A DNA stretch of 64,000 bases, taken from NCBI GenBank assembly GCA_910589165.1, contig CAJUSP010000004.1, positions 1-64,000 on the forward strand. The letters are read 5' to 3'. The DNA is from an uncultured Adlercreutzia sp. Its GTDB lineage: Bacteria > Actinomycetota > Coriobacteriia > Coriobacteriales > Eggerthellaceae. A program made the position numbers and the translations under genes. Below are positions 16,027-24,376 of this stretch, piece after piece (the stretch's first letter is position 1; each line of letters begins with the position of its first letter). The notes beneath the pieces are model-generated. The model saw nothing but the letters and a program-made list of their open reading frames with translations, ran no database searches and was not told the origin of the DNA.

Positions 16027-17861
16027 AGCGTGCGCCTCTGGTAGAGCTCGGCATCCTCGAACCCGAGCGCGCGGTAGTAGGCGCGGGTGCCCACCGCGCT
16101 GATGACGTTCACAGCGCCGAAGCTGGCCTCGGTCGCCTGGCGGCAGGCCTCCTCCACGAGCTTACGGCCGAGGCCCCCGTGCTGGGCCCCTTCGCCCGCC
16201 TCGTGCAGCGCCGCCACCTTGCCGTACACATGCACCTCGCGGATCATGGCGTCGAAGAGTGATGGCGCGCCTGCTGCTTCGGAAGGGCTGGCGCCCTCGG
16301 GCGCCGCTGCGTCGGTCGAGCGCCCCATGGGCTTGGGTAGCGAGAGTCGAAGAAACCCCGCGATACGTCCGTCGGGCCCGATCCACTGGAGGAAGCGCTC
16401 CTCGGTGGTGGCGGTCTCGTAGGCGAGGGTTTCCAGGGTCAGCGTTGCGGATGCGACCCCTTCCACGGAAATCTCGCGCGAGCGAATCTCGGCCACCGGG
16501 GTCTGCGCCTGGGCCAGATGCCCGTCCACCACCTGGCGCAGGTTCGCCTTCTTGCTGCCGGCCACGATGTCGTCGGCGGAGATATCGCGGATCATGCGGG
16601 AGATGCGCGTCCAAGGCGGCGTAGCGGCCACATCGGCCGCCAGCACCTCCACAAGTTCCTCTTCCGTGTAGGGAACCCACCGGCCCTCCTCGTAGGCCTT
16701 GGTCAGCTGCGCGCTTTCCACCAGGGCGCACGGGTAGAGCTTCACCTCGTCGGGCAGAAACGCCGGGTCGGAGACGAGCCGCGCGTAGTCGGCGATGTCG
16801 CCGGCCGGCGTGGCGCCCAGAAGGTTCGCCATGAAGTGCACGTGGCTCTTGAAGCCCCAGCGGCGCAGGCACGCCATGGCGCCCGCGATGCGCTCGGCAG
16901 TGATGCCTCGCCCGTTTGCGGCCAGTACATCGTCGCGCAGGCTCTGGATGCCAATCTGGACCTTGGTGCAGCCGAGCGCGCGCAGCTCGCGGCAGCTTGC
17001 GTCGTCGATAAGGTCGGGGCGCGTTTCCACGACGAGCCCCACCACGCGGTGGGCCGCGCCTTCGTTGATGCGGTGCGCGTCGTGCAGCGTGTTCCACAGG
17101 CTGGCAGGGTCGCTCTCGGAAGGGGACGGCGGCTCGTTCCGGTAGCGTTCCTTCCATGCCTCGTTGTAGGCGATCTCGCCGGCGTTGATACGCCGTTGGA
17201 GCGGTTCGCAGGCGCGCGCCAGGTCTTCCGCCTCTCGCAGGCGCCCTTGGCTTTCGTACCAGGCGCGGCGCCGTTCGACCTCGACGGCGCGTTCGCTGTC
17301 CTTCGCGTTCAGGGCGGCGAACAGCTCGCTGATGAACCAGATGCGGTAGCTCTCGGGGTAGTCGCTCCAGGTGCCGCCGAGCACGATGAGTTCCACCTTG
17401 TCGGTGACGTGCCCCATGTTCGTCAGGGTGCGCAGGCGCGCGGCCACCTGCAGGTACGGGTCGAACCAGCAGCGCTCGGCCCGTTGGCAGGCCGGCTCGT
17501 CGGCCAGGTAGCTCTTCGGCATGCGGATGTCGCTCGGGCAGAAGACGCAGGCGCCCGAGCAGGGCCAGGGCTTGGTGAGCACGGTGATGGTGGCCACGCC
17601 GGAGGCGGTGCGGCGGGGTTTGGCCTGAAGCAGGCGCACGAGGGCGGCGTCCTCCGCGGCGCTCACGTTCCACGCCGCCCAGCGCTCGGGTTCTTCGGCG
17701 CGCACCCGCAGGTAGTAGGGGAGCAGCCGGCGCTTCGCCACCTGCCGTGTGCCGTCGTGGGCGGCCCGGTTGTGGCGCCGCACGAGCTTGTCGAGCCACA
17801 CGGCGTCGACCGCTTCCCCCGCACGGATCGCGGTGATTATTTCCAGCAGCGCGTCTTCCAC
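16023..17861 (-). CDS. elp3: Elp3-like tRNA uridine-34 acetyltransferase (radical SAM plus GNAT)
   Basis: Protein of 612 residues. The radical SAM core carries a C-x3-C-x2-C motif (CSGACVFCP) followed by RCWFDPYLQ, an Elp3 hallmark. Later come ETRPDLID, KVQIGIQSLRDDVL, IRSREI, and a C-terminal GNAT domain (VHVYGKVAALHEAGEG, then GLGRKLVEEA and GTRAYYRALGFED). Elp3 builds the cm5 group on wobble uridine using acetyl-CoA and SAM chemistry. The start is GTG, 1 bp after the thrH stop, and the 3' end overlaps a Trm9-like methyltransferase. Other Elongator subunits are absent, as is usual for bacterial Elp3. Confidence 0.92.
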   Translation of the reverse strand: MEDALLEIITAIRAGEAVDAVWLDKLVRRHNRAAHDGTRQVAKRRLLPYYLRVRAEEPERWAAWNVSAAEDAALVRLLQAKPRRTASGVATITVLTKPWPCSGACVFCPSDIRMPKSYLADEPACQRAERCWFDPYLQVAARLRTLTNMGHVTDKVELIVLGGTWSDYPESYRIWFISELFAALNAKDSERAVEVERRRAWYESQGRLREAEDLARACEPLQRRINAGEIAYNEAWKERYRNEPPSPSESDPASLWNTLHDAHRINEGAAHRVVGLVVETRPDLIDDASCRELRALGCTKVQIGIQSLRDDVLAANGRGITAERIAGAMACLRRWGFKSHVHFMANLLGATPAGDIADYARLVSDPAFLPDEVKLYPCALVESAQLTKAYEEGRWVPYTEEELVEVLAADVAATPPWTRISRMIRDISADDIVAGSKKANLRQVVDGHLAQAQTPVAEIRSREISVEGVASATLTLETLAYETATTEERFLQWIGPDGRIAGFLRLSLPKPMGRSTDAAAPEGASPSEAAGAPSLFDAMIREVHVYGKVAALHEAGEGAQHGGLGRKLVEEACRQATEASFGAVNVISAVGTRAYYRALGFEDAELYQRRTL

Positions 17862-18461
17862 CTACAGGGCGGCGCGGATGGCGGCCAGCAGCTCGTCGTA
17901 GGTCTCGAGCGCCGGCAGCTCCGGGTGCTCGGCCTTGATGGCGGCAGTGGAGCGGAACAGGAACCCGGCCTTCGAATCCAGAATCATGCCCAGGTCGTTG
18001 TGGGAGTCGCCCGCCGCGATGGTCTCGAGCCCGCAGGAGTGCAGGGCGCGCACGGTGGTGAGCTTGCTTTCCGGGCAGCGCATCGTGAAATCGACGATGG
18101 TGCCGTCCTCGGCGACCACCAGCTCGTTGCAGAACAGCGTCGGCCAGCCGAGCTTCTCCATAAGGGGGCGGGCGAACTGCTCGAAGGTATCGGAGATGAT
18201 GATCACCTGGGTCTCGGCCCGCAGCGCGTCCAGGAATTCCCGGGCGCCCTCCATGGGCTCGATCTTCGCGATGGTCGCCTGCACGTCGGCCAGGCCCAGC
18301 CCGTGCTCGCGCAGAATGTCCAGGCGGAAGCGCATGAGCTTGTCGTAGTCCGGCTCGTCGCGGGTGGTGCGGGCGAGCTCGGGGATGCCCGCCTCCTCGG
18401 AAAAGGCGATCCAGATTTCCGGTACCAGCACGCCTTCCAGATCGAGGCATACGACGTTCAT
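17862..18461 (-). CDS. thrH: ThrH: phosphoserine phosphatase/homoserine phosphotransferase
   Basis: Protein of 199 residues of the HAD superfamily. CLDLEGVLVPEIWIAF holds the nucleophile Asp and matches Pseudomonas ThrH closely; SDTFEQFARPLM and AAGDSHNDLGM supply motifs II/III. ThrH dephosphorylates phosphoserine and can transfer the phosphate to homoserine, linking serine and threonine synthesis. GAGAGGAG precedes the ATG at 18461. It is the first gene of a three-gene operon with elp3 and a methyltransferase; why it sits there is unknown. Confidence 0.9.
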   Translation of the reverse strand: MNVVCLDLEGVLVPEIWIAFSEEAGIPELARTTRDEPDYDKLMRFRLDILREHGLGLADVQATIAKIEPMEGAREFLDALRAETQVIIISDTFEQFARPLMEKLGWPTLFCNELVVAEDGTIVDFTMRCPESKLTTVRALHSCGLETIAAGDSHNDLGMILDSKAGFLFRSTAAIKAEHPELPALETYDELLAAIRAAL

Positions 18462-18564
18462 GGGCTGCTCCTCTCGGGCGGGTTTCTTCACGAATGGTTC
18501 TCAGGATACCGCGCCGGGGCGCTTGGTGGTATAAGATGGCCGACGACAGGTGGAAAGGAAGACC

Positions 18565-18738
18565 ATGGCGGATATTCTCACGTTTGTGATCGGGGCCAGC
18601 GCCCTTGTGGGCGGCTGCTGCGGTTTCGCCGCCTTGGCGCTGGTGTTCATGAAGCGCGATTGCCAGGTGGCGGTCACGGTGTTCGGCGTGTGCATGGCGG
18701 TGTGTTTCGCGGCTATGCTCGGGCGGCAGTTGTTCTAA
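18565..18738 (+). CDS. Small two-helix membrane protein
   Basis: Protein of 57 residues with two hydrophobic segments (ILTFVIGASALVGGCCGFAA and VAVTVFGVCMAVCFAAMLG) separated by a short charged loop (MKRDCQ). GGAAAGGAA precedes the ATG at 18565. It is divergent from thrH and 9 bp ahead of the TIM-barrel gene, so the two are probably co-transcribed. No family recognised. Confidence 0.6.
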   Translation: MADILTFVIGASALVGGCCGFAALALVFMKRDCQVAVTVFGVCMAVCFAAMLGRQLF

Positions 18739-18747
18739 GGGGAGGCC

Positions 18748-19425
18748 ATGGTGAAGTCTATCGAGATTGCGGGTAGCGGGGCGCGCGAGCAGGAGGTCAT
18801 GCTGGCGGTGCCCGAGGCCATCCGGCAGGCGCCGGGCATCGCCGTGGCCGGGCGCAAGATTCGCTCGCTCGTGTTCTCCACGGATTTGGCCGTTATCTGC
18901 CACTGCGACGCCGACGCGGTGCTCGCGGTGTACCCGTTCACCTGCCAGCCGGCTATCACGAGCGCTCTTGTGGCCGCATCCCAGCGCCCGGTGTTCAACG
19001 GGGTGGGCGGCTCCATCACCCAGGGCGAGCGCTGCGTAGAGGCGGCGCTGCATTCGGAAATGTGCGGGGTGGCCTCGGTGGTGGTGAACGCGTCCATTCC
19101 TGTGGAGACCATTGAGGCGCTCGTCTCGCGGGTGGGGGTGCCGGTGACGGTGACCGCCTGCGAAGCGGACGGGGTGGTGCGCCGCCAGATTGAGGCGGGC
19201 GCCACGCTCGTGAACGTGGCGGCCGGCCCGCGCACGGCGGAGGTAGTGGGCACCCTGCGCGCTGCCTACCCGGAGCTTCCCATCATTGCCACGGGGGGTG
19301 CCACCAACCGCTCGATGGAGGCGACGCTGGCCGCCGGGGCAGACGCCCTCAGCTGGACGCCGCCGGCCATCGCCGATTTGGAGCGCGCCGTCATGGAAAA
19401 GGCCCGTCGTCTCGCCAGAGGCTAG
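18748..19425 (+). CDS. Predicted TIM-barrel (aldolase/ThiG-like) protein
   Basis: Protein of 225 residues with alternating strands and helices and no membrane segment. The end of the fold shows a Gly-rich phosphate-binding pattern (ELPIIATGGATNRSMEATLA, then GADALSWTPP) as in class I aldolase, ThiG and related barrels. Other conserved-looking parts are FNGVGGSITQGER and TACEADGVVRRQ. I cannot name the substrate; similar proteins are often annotated only as hydrolase or aldolase family. It follows the small membrane protein by 9 bp. Confidence 0.65.
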   Translation: MVKSIEIAGSGAREQEVMLAVPEAIRQAPGIAVAGRKIRSLVFSTDLAVICHCDADAVLAVYPFTCQPAITSALVAASQRPVFNGVGGSITQGERCVEAALHSEMCGVASVVVNASIPVETIEALVSRVGVPVTVTACEADGVVRRQIEAGATLVNVAAGPRTAEVVGTLRAAYPELPIIATGGATNRSMEATLAAGADALSWTPPAIADLERAVMEKARRLARG

Positions 19426-19454
19426 GGTGGGACAGCGCCCCGAGCTCACTAAAA

Positions 19455-19486
19455 GAGCCGCCCGGTCCTGATTGCCCGGGCGGCTC
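19455..19486. terminator. Bidirectional terminator hairpin
   Basis: An 11-bp GC stem (19455-19465 with 19476-19486) lies between two convergent genes. On the minus strand it is followed by TTTTAGTG, so it best serves the sortase-like gene; on the plus strand no T-tract follows. Confidence 0.7.
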
Positions 19487-19510
19487 GGAAGAGGGGAAGC
19501 GGTCGCTCGC

Positions 19511-20320
19511 CTAGTCGGCGATGACCACGCGGTAGTGGGCGTTGTCGCCGCAGCAGGTCTGCAGGATGATGGACTCGCCGTACTCGGTCACGCGGGACTG
19601 GATGTCCTCCCAGTAGGTGTCGTCGGGAACGATGAACTCGTCCACCACGTGGTAGGTGCGGGTGCGGCCCTCGGAGTCGCACACGGTGACCGGGTCGCCG
19701 TTCTTCAGCGTCATGACGCAGGTGAACGATCCGGGGTTGTGCCCGATGAAGTAGCCCCAGCTGCCGTCCACAGTGCTGTCAGATCCCATCCACAGCCCCG
19801 CGCCGCTTGTGGGCGCCGAGGCGGTCTCGTAGGAATCGATGTAGTCCATGATGTCGCCGTTCACGTCGATGGTGGCCGGATCCATGGCATCCTCGCCGTG
19901 CTTGGGGGAGATAACCTCGAGCGGCTCGGTAACATCCATGGGCTCCACGGCTTCCTCACTGTTGGCTTCCTCAGCAGCTGGCTCGGCGGCTTTTTCGGTA
20001 TCTGCCTCGGCATCCGCTTCCGCCTTGGCGGCCTCGCCGGCGGCGCTGTGCTGGTAGGCCAGGTTCGCGCGGTTGGCGACGGCATCGAGGGCGAGCTCGT
20101 CGTGGATCGCGCTGAATTCCGTGGCCATGGCTTCCGCCTCCTCCTGATCCTGGTAGACGAGGATGGACGTGACTTGCTGGGCAATGGAGGTGTCGCGAGC
20201 CTTCTCCGGCATCGGTGCGGTGGTGGGGTCGGTGTATTCGGTGGCGTAGGCGAGCCCCGCTGCCAGGCACAGGGCGGCGGCGCTGGACGCTACGACGGCT
20301 ACAAGTTTGGGTGCTTTCAT
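19511..20320 (-). CDS. Secreted sortase-like protein
   Basis: Protein of 269 residues. An N-terminal signal (LVAVVASSAAALCLAAGLAYA) is followed by a low-complexity Ala/Glu linker and a C-terminal domain with sortase features: GYFIGHNPG (catalytic His), ILQTCCGD (TLxTC-type Cys) and HYRVVIAD (catalytic Arg). The ATG at 20320 is preferred over the GTG five codons upstream because AAAGGGCAGG lies just before it. No LPxTG substrate or pilin gene is adjacent. It could anchor a distant protein or be a degenerate paralogue. Confidence 0.75.
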   Translation of the reverse strand: MKAPKLVAVVASSAAALCLAAGLAYATEYTDPTTAPMPEKARDTSIAQQVTSILVYQDQEEAEAMATEFSAIHDELALDAVANRANLAYQHSAAGEAAKAEADAEADTEKAAEPAAEEANSEEAVEPMDVTEPLEVISPKHGEDAMDPATIDVNGDIMDYIDSYETASAPTSGAGLWMGSDSTVDGSWGYFIGHNPGSFTCVMTLKNGDPVTVCDSEGRTRTYHVVDEFIVPDDTYWEDIQSRVTEYGESIILQTCCGDNAHYRVVIAD

Positions 20321-20833
20321 TTCCTGCCCTTTCACGAGGCCTGTCGACGGGTGCGTCGAGGACGGTCTCTTGCGCGTTCGAAACCCTCTCGTGGGGTGGA
20401 GGCGACAGCTCGACCTCCACGGTGCCTATCTTAGGGCGAATTGGTCAGAAATATGCTCTGAACTGGGCGTTGTTAGTCCTCTGTATGTTGAAGATAACTT
20501 TTTCGGAAGAAAGTCGCCGCCCTGTTGGAGCGGTGTTGCCGCCCCGTCGCATTTGTTGACACGGTGCAAGTAAGAGGCGTGTCAGATATGGCGAACTTGT
20601 GGCGCAGCGCCGCCGGGCATGGTCGGGAACGGCGCGCAAGGGGAGGCGTCGGCGGCACCTCGGTGGGCTTTTCGCGAAAAGTCGTGCTCAAGAGGGCGCC
20701 TTGGCGCTGGCTTTGCCTATAATGATGCGGCCCTGTATTTCAACAGACGACGCTTCCCGGCGCGAGCACGCCGGGCAACGCTGCAGCAAACGTACTTTCA
20801 ACGAACGACCAGACGACGAAGAGGTTGATTTCC
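20321..20833. other. 513-bp intergenic region
   Basis: Divergent gap between the sortase-like gene and the tail-anchored protein gene. It holds an exact TATAAT (20718-20723) about 110 bp before the plus-strand start, without a convincing -35. It also has a perfect 14-bp palindrome CTTTTCGCGAAAAG (20668-20681) and a TTGACA at 20554-20559 whose TGACAC is mirrored by GTGTCA about 17 bp downstream. No supported reading frame; a small RNA is possible but not shown. Confidence 0.5.
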
Positions 20834-21682
20834 ATGGGACAGAACGAAGACGCCCAAGGCTCTCCGCGCGCCGACGCCTATGAGTCGGCCGGCGCCCCCG
20901 CAGGGCGCCCGGTGCCCGGCTCGCGCGGCAAGATCACCAGCCGCCCCTCGCGCGAGAGCATCCTGAGATCCTACGCCTCCCAAGACGAGATGCGCGCCCG
21001 TGACGCGCGCCTGCGCTCGCAGCAGGCCACGCGCGCCGTGGCCGCCAGCGCCGCCCAGCGCGCCTCCGACAGGGCTGCCCGCCAGGAGGCCCTTGCCGCC
21101 CACGAGCGCGAGCAGGCCGCCCTGCGCGCCGCCTCCCGCGATGCCGGTCGGCCGAGCCGCCCCGCACCCGCTCAGCAGCGCCGCAGCCGCGTGGTTCCCC
21201 CGCTGTCCTCCCAGGAAAGCTACGACCTCACGCGCTCGTCTATGGAAAGCTACGAGCGCGCCCGCGCCTCTCGCGACGCGCTGTCCGAGTCGCGCCGCGG
21301 CCGCGCCCTCAACCGCGAGGTCATCGACGGGCGCGGTTCCATCGACTCGCGCACGTTCAACGAGAGCCACCAGATATCGTCCTACTCCCGCGACGACCGC
21401 GATCGCCACGATCCCATGCTCGATACCATGGATTCGCGCACGTGGCACTCTCGGGCTGGCCAGGGTTTCGTCACCCCCGCCGAGGGCGGCACCGGTGCTA
21501 TGGCCCCCATTCGCCCCCGCGCTACGCGGGCCTCGTCGGTGGGCTTCTCCGGCGTTATGAGCGGCCGCGCCCAGTACAGCGCCTCCCAAGGGGGTATGGC
21601 GGGTGTGCCCTTGTTCCTTAAGGTGGCCGTTCCCGTTATCGTCGTGCTGCTCGCCGTGATCATTTTCCTGCTGGTGTTCTAG
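20834..21682 (+). CDS. Tail-anchored protein with disordered Arg/Ser/Ala-rich N terminus
   Basis: Protein of 282 residues. The first 245 are low-complexity and charged (many Arg, Ser, Ala, Asp), with recurring SRES and SYDL/SYER patterns; the last 25 form one hydrophobic helix (LKVAVPVIVVLLAVIIFLLVF). There is no signal peptide, so the bulk should face the cytoplasm. GAGG precedes the ATG. It is 12 bp upstream of the CapA-type gene and probably in the same operon, which suggests an envelope-related scaffold role (inference). No family recognised. Confidence 0.7.
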   Translation: MGQNEDAQGSPRADAYESAGAPAGRPVPGSRGKITSRPSRESILRSYASQDEMRARDARLRSQQATRAVAASAAQRASDRAARQEALAAHEREQAALRAASRDAGRPSRPAPAQQRRSRVVPPLSSQESYDLTRSSMESYERARASRDALSESRRGRALNREVIDGRGSIDSRTFNESHQISSYSRDDRDRHDPMLDTMDSRTWHSRAGQGFVTPAEGGTGAMAPIRPRATRASSVGFSGVMSGRAQYSASQGGMAGVPLFLKVAVPVIVVLLAVIIFLLVF

Positions 21683-21694
21683 AAAAGGCTTTAC

Positions 21695-22942
21695 ATGTAC
21701 TCGAAACCGACCACGCCCGCCCCGTTGAAGTTCCTGCTCGTTCTTATCATCGTCGTTGAGCTGGTGGCCATCGGACTGCTGTCCTACACGCGTTACATAG
21801 ATAACATGATGATCGGCCCTGGCGTCGACCCCCAAAGATCCGAGCAAACGGTGCCCGTGAACGATGCGACTGGCTCGTCTGCGGAAGGCGCTGCCGAGGG
21901 CGATGGCGCCGAGGCAGCGCCCGAGCCCGTGACCCTTACGGTTACCTTCGCCGGCGACTGCACGCTTGGCACCGATAAGAACTACGAGAACGAGCGCTCC
22001 TTCAACAGCCGCTGGGAAACCGAGGAGGGCGACGCCACCTACTTCCTGCGCAACGTGGCCGAGCTCTTCGGTGCCGACGATTTGACCATCGTGAACATGG
22101 AGGGCGTGCTTACCGAGGGCGGCGAGCGGGCCGACAAGTCCTTTGCCTTCCGCGGCAAGCCCGAGTACGCGAAGATCTTCAGCAGCTCTTCGGTGGAGGC
22201 GGCCACGCTGGCCAACAACCACTCCGCCGACTACGGACAGGAAAGCTACGACGACACCATCGCCGCCCTCGATGCCGAGGGTGTGGAAAGCTTCGGCTAC
22301 GACCGCATCGCCTCTATGGACGTGAAGGGCGTGAAGGTGGCGCTCGTGGGCGCTTACTTCCCTGAGGATTCCGAGGACAACTTCAAGCAGATGACCGACA
22401 ACATTGCCGCGGCCCGGGCCGAGGGCGCTCAGCTTGTGCTCGTGTACGTGCACTGGGGGCTCGAGCACGAGTACGACATCACCGAGGACCAGATGAAGAT
22501 GGGCCACGCTGCCATTGACGCCGGGGCCGATTTGGTGGTGGGCTCGCACCCGCACGTCATTCAGGGCTGGGAGCAGTACCAGGGTCGCTACATCGTCTAC
22601 AGCCTGGGCAACTTCTGCTTCGGCGGCAACACGAACCCCGACGACAAGGACTGCCTCATCTTCCAGCAGACCTTCACCGTGACCGGCGACGAGGTGGCGA
22701 AGAACGACGACGTGGACTTCATCGCTTGCTCGGTGTCCAGCGAGACCGATCGCAACACCTACCAGCCGACGCTGGCTGAGGGCGACGAGAAGGCCCGCAT
22801 CGACCAGAAGATCCAGGACTCCGCCGACCGCATAGCCGCCCTGGCCGCCCAGATGGCCGACAGCGGGGAAGGCTCCACCGAAGGCACCGAAGGCGAATCT
22901 GCCGACGGCTCCGCTGACGACTCCGAAGGTGCCTCGGAGTAA
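21695..22942 (+). CDS. CapA-family (poly-gamma-glutamate type) metallophosphatase-like protein
   Basis: Protein of 415 residues. An N-terminal membrane anchor (FLLVLIIVVELVAIGLLSY) is followed by the CapA domain: FAGDCTLGTD, NMEGVLTEGG, ATLANNHSADYG, VYVHWGLEHE, GSHPHVIQGW and YSLGNFCFGG. These are the conserved metallophosphatase-like signatures of PgsA/CapA proteins. The C-terminal 50 residues are Glu/Ser/Gly-rich. It lies outside the membrane and probably acts on a cell-surface polymer. No capB/capC ligase genes are nearby, so poly-gamma-glutamate synthesis itself is not supported. Confidence 0.85.
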   Translation: MYSKPTTPAPLKFLLVLIIVVELVAIGLLSYTRYIDNMMIGPGVDPQRSEQTVPVNDATGSSAEGAAEGDGAEAAPEPVTLTVTFAGDCTLGTDKNYENERSFNSRWETEEGDATYFLRNVAELFGADDLTIVNMEGVLTEGGERADKSFAFRGKPEYAKIFSSSSVEAATLANNHSADYGQESYDDTIAALDAEGVESFGYDRIASMDVKGVKVALVGAYFPEDSEDNFKQMTDNIAAARAEGAQLVLVYVHWGLEHEYDITEDQMKMGHAAIDAGADLVVGSHPHVIQGWEQYQGRYIVYSLGNFCFGGNTNPDDKDCLIFQQTFTVTGDEVAKNDDVDFIACSVSSETDRNTYQPTLAEGDEKARIDQKIQDSADRIAALAAQMADSGEGSTEGTEGESADGSADDSEGASE

Positions 22943-22962
22943 CGCCCCCGACACCTCCGTAG

Positions 22963-23100
22963 GGAAAGGGCCATGCCCTTTCCGTAAGGCGCGCCAAACC
23001 CGAATGAGCCCCCGCGTAGGGAAAGGGCTCTGCCCTTTCCGCCAAAATCGCCAAACCCGAAAGTAAAACAGCGCCAAATCCGAAAGTGCGCAGGTCAGAG
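22963..23100. repeat. Tandem hairpin repeats
   Basis: Two near-identical hairpins, 22963-22983 and 23020-23040, each have 9-bp perfect arms (GGAAAGGGC and its complement) and a 3-nt loop, 57 bp apart. Each is followed by a GCCAAACCCGAA-type segment, with a third copy of that segment near 23072-23085. They fill the gap between the convergent capA-type and fabH genes and may act as a bidirectional transcription block. Confidence 0.8.
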
Positions 23101-23120
23101 CGTTGCAGAATAGGGCGTTT

Positions 23121-24194
23121 TTAGATCCTTATCACGCAGGAGCCGGCGGTGAGGCCGCCGCCGAAGGCGGTCATGCAGGCGATGTCGCCCTGGGTGATCT
23201 TGCCGTCGCACAAGGCCTCGTTGAGGGCGATGAGCGCGCTGGCGCCGCTGACGTTGCCGACGTGGTCGATGATCAGCTGGAAGCGCTCCATGGGGAGGTC
23301 CATCTTCTTGGCGGCGTAGCGGATGATGCGCTCGTTGGCCTGGTGCGGCGTGAACAGCGTGACGTCTTCCACGGAAAGCCCGGCGCGCTCGAGCGCTTCC
23401 TCGGTGCAGCGCATCATGGCGGCGGTGGCGAACTTGAACACGGCCTGGCCGGCCATGCGCATGTAGGGGTCGAGTCCCTCGCGTTCCGCGGCGCCCTCGC
23501 CCTCGGCGGCAAAGGGGGTCTCCCGCGCGCAGAAGGCGCTGTCGCACCAGAGCGTGCGGGCCGTGTCGTCGGTGTTCTCCATGTAGGAGGACAGCACGCC
23601 GTCCTCGCCGTCGCGCCATTCCAGCACCACGGCGCCGGCGCCGTCACCGAACAGGATGCAGGTGGCGCGGTCGTCCCAATCGACCAGGCGGCTCAGCCGC
23701 TCGGCGGCCACCACGAGCACGCGGCGCACGACGTTGCGGCGCGGGACGCGCCCGGCGGCTTCGGCGCCCGCGCGGTCGAAAGCGGAGCCGGCCAGCATAA
23801 GGTCGGCGGTGGAGATGCCGTAGACGCAGCCGGAACAGGCGCAGGACATGTCGTAGCACACGGCGTTCTCGGCCCCGATGCGCTCGCGGATGCGCGCGGC
23901 CTGGGAGGGGAAGTGCGTGTCGGCGGTGAGCGTCGGGCAGATGATCATATCGAGCGTTGCTGGGTCGATGGCGCCCTCTTCGCGCTGCCAGCCGCCCGCT
24001 GCCTGGCCGAGCGCCCGCAGCGCGGCCTCGGCGCCCAAGTCGGTGCAGGTTTCCTCAGTGGCTATCTGGCGTGTGCGAATGCCCGTGCGCGGCACGATCC
24101 ACTCGTCGGAGGTGTCGACGATAGCGCCCAGCTCGTCGTTGGTCACCGTGCGTTTCGGCAGAGAACGTCCCGATCCGATGATTACGCTGCCCAC
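23121..24194 (-). CDS. fabH: 3-oxoacyl-ACP synthase III
   Basis: Protein of 357 residues that starts fatty acid chains by condensing acyl-CoA with malonyl-ACP. Catalytic triad: Cys in CACSGCVYGI, His in HQANERII, Asn in HVGNVSGAS. DTSDEWIVPRTGI is the usual N-terminal signature. The start is GTG at 24194, with AAAGGA upstream on the minus strand. It is divergent from the rest of the fatty acid operon across a 182-bp control region. Confidence 0.95.
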   Translation of the reverse strand: MGSVIIGSGRSLPKRTVTNDELGAIVDTSDEWIVPRTGIRTRQIATEETCTDLGAEAALRALGQAAGGWQREEGAIDPATLDMIICPTLTADTHFPSQAARIRERIGAENAVCYDMSCACSGCVYGISTADLMLAGSAFDRAGAEAAGRVPRRNVVRRVLVVAAERLSRLVDWDDRATCILFGDGAGAVVLEWRDGEDGVLSSYMENTDDTARTLWCDSAFCARETPFAAEGEGAAEREGLDPYMRMAGQAVFKFATAAMMRCTEEALERAGLSVEDVTLFTPHQANERIIRYAAKKMDLPMERFQLIIDHVGNVSGASALIALNEALCDGKITQGDIACMTAFGGGLTAGSCVIRI

Positions 24195-24241
24195 AGCCCG
24201 TCCTTTCCTTAAAATGCGCCCGTAGCTGCGCTAAAATGCTA

Positions 24242-24257
24242 CCTCGGAAATCCGAGG
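24242..24257. promoter_or_regulatory. Candidate operator between fabH and fabK
   Basis: CCTCGGA and TCCGAGG form a perfect 7-bp inverted repeat with a 2-bp spacer in the divergent fabH/fabK region. Its position suits joint control of both transcripts. It does not resemble the known FapR or FabT consensus. Confidence 0.45.
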
Positions 24258-24376
24258 AACCTGAGCATCTTACTCAACCATAAGATGTTTGGTGAAGATT
24301 TTAGACGCGCAGTCAGTTTTTGGAGCAAATTCCTTAAGATTTCTCAGATAGTTTACCAGAGAGGAAGGCCGCACCC

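Noticed and set aside
16162..19449. 1095-codon minus-strand frame spanning elp3, thrH and the TIM-barrel gene
   Set aside because: Overlaps three well-supported genes on both strands in a different frame; no recognisable domains.
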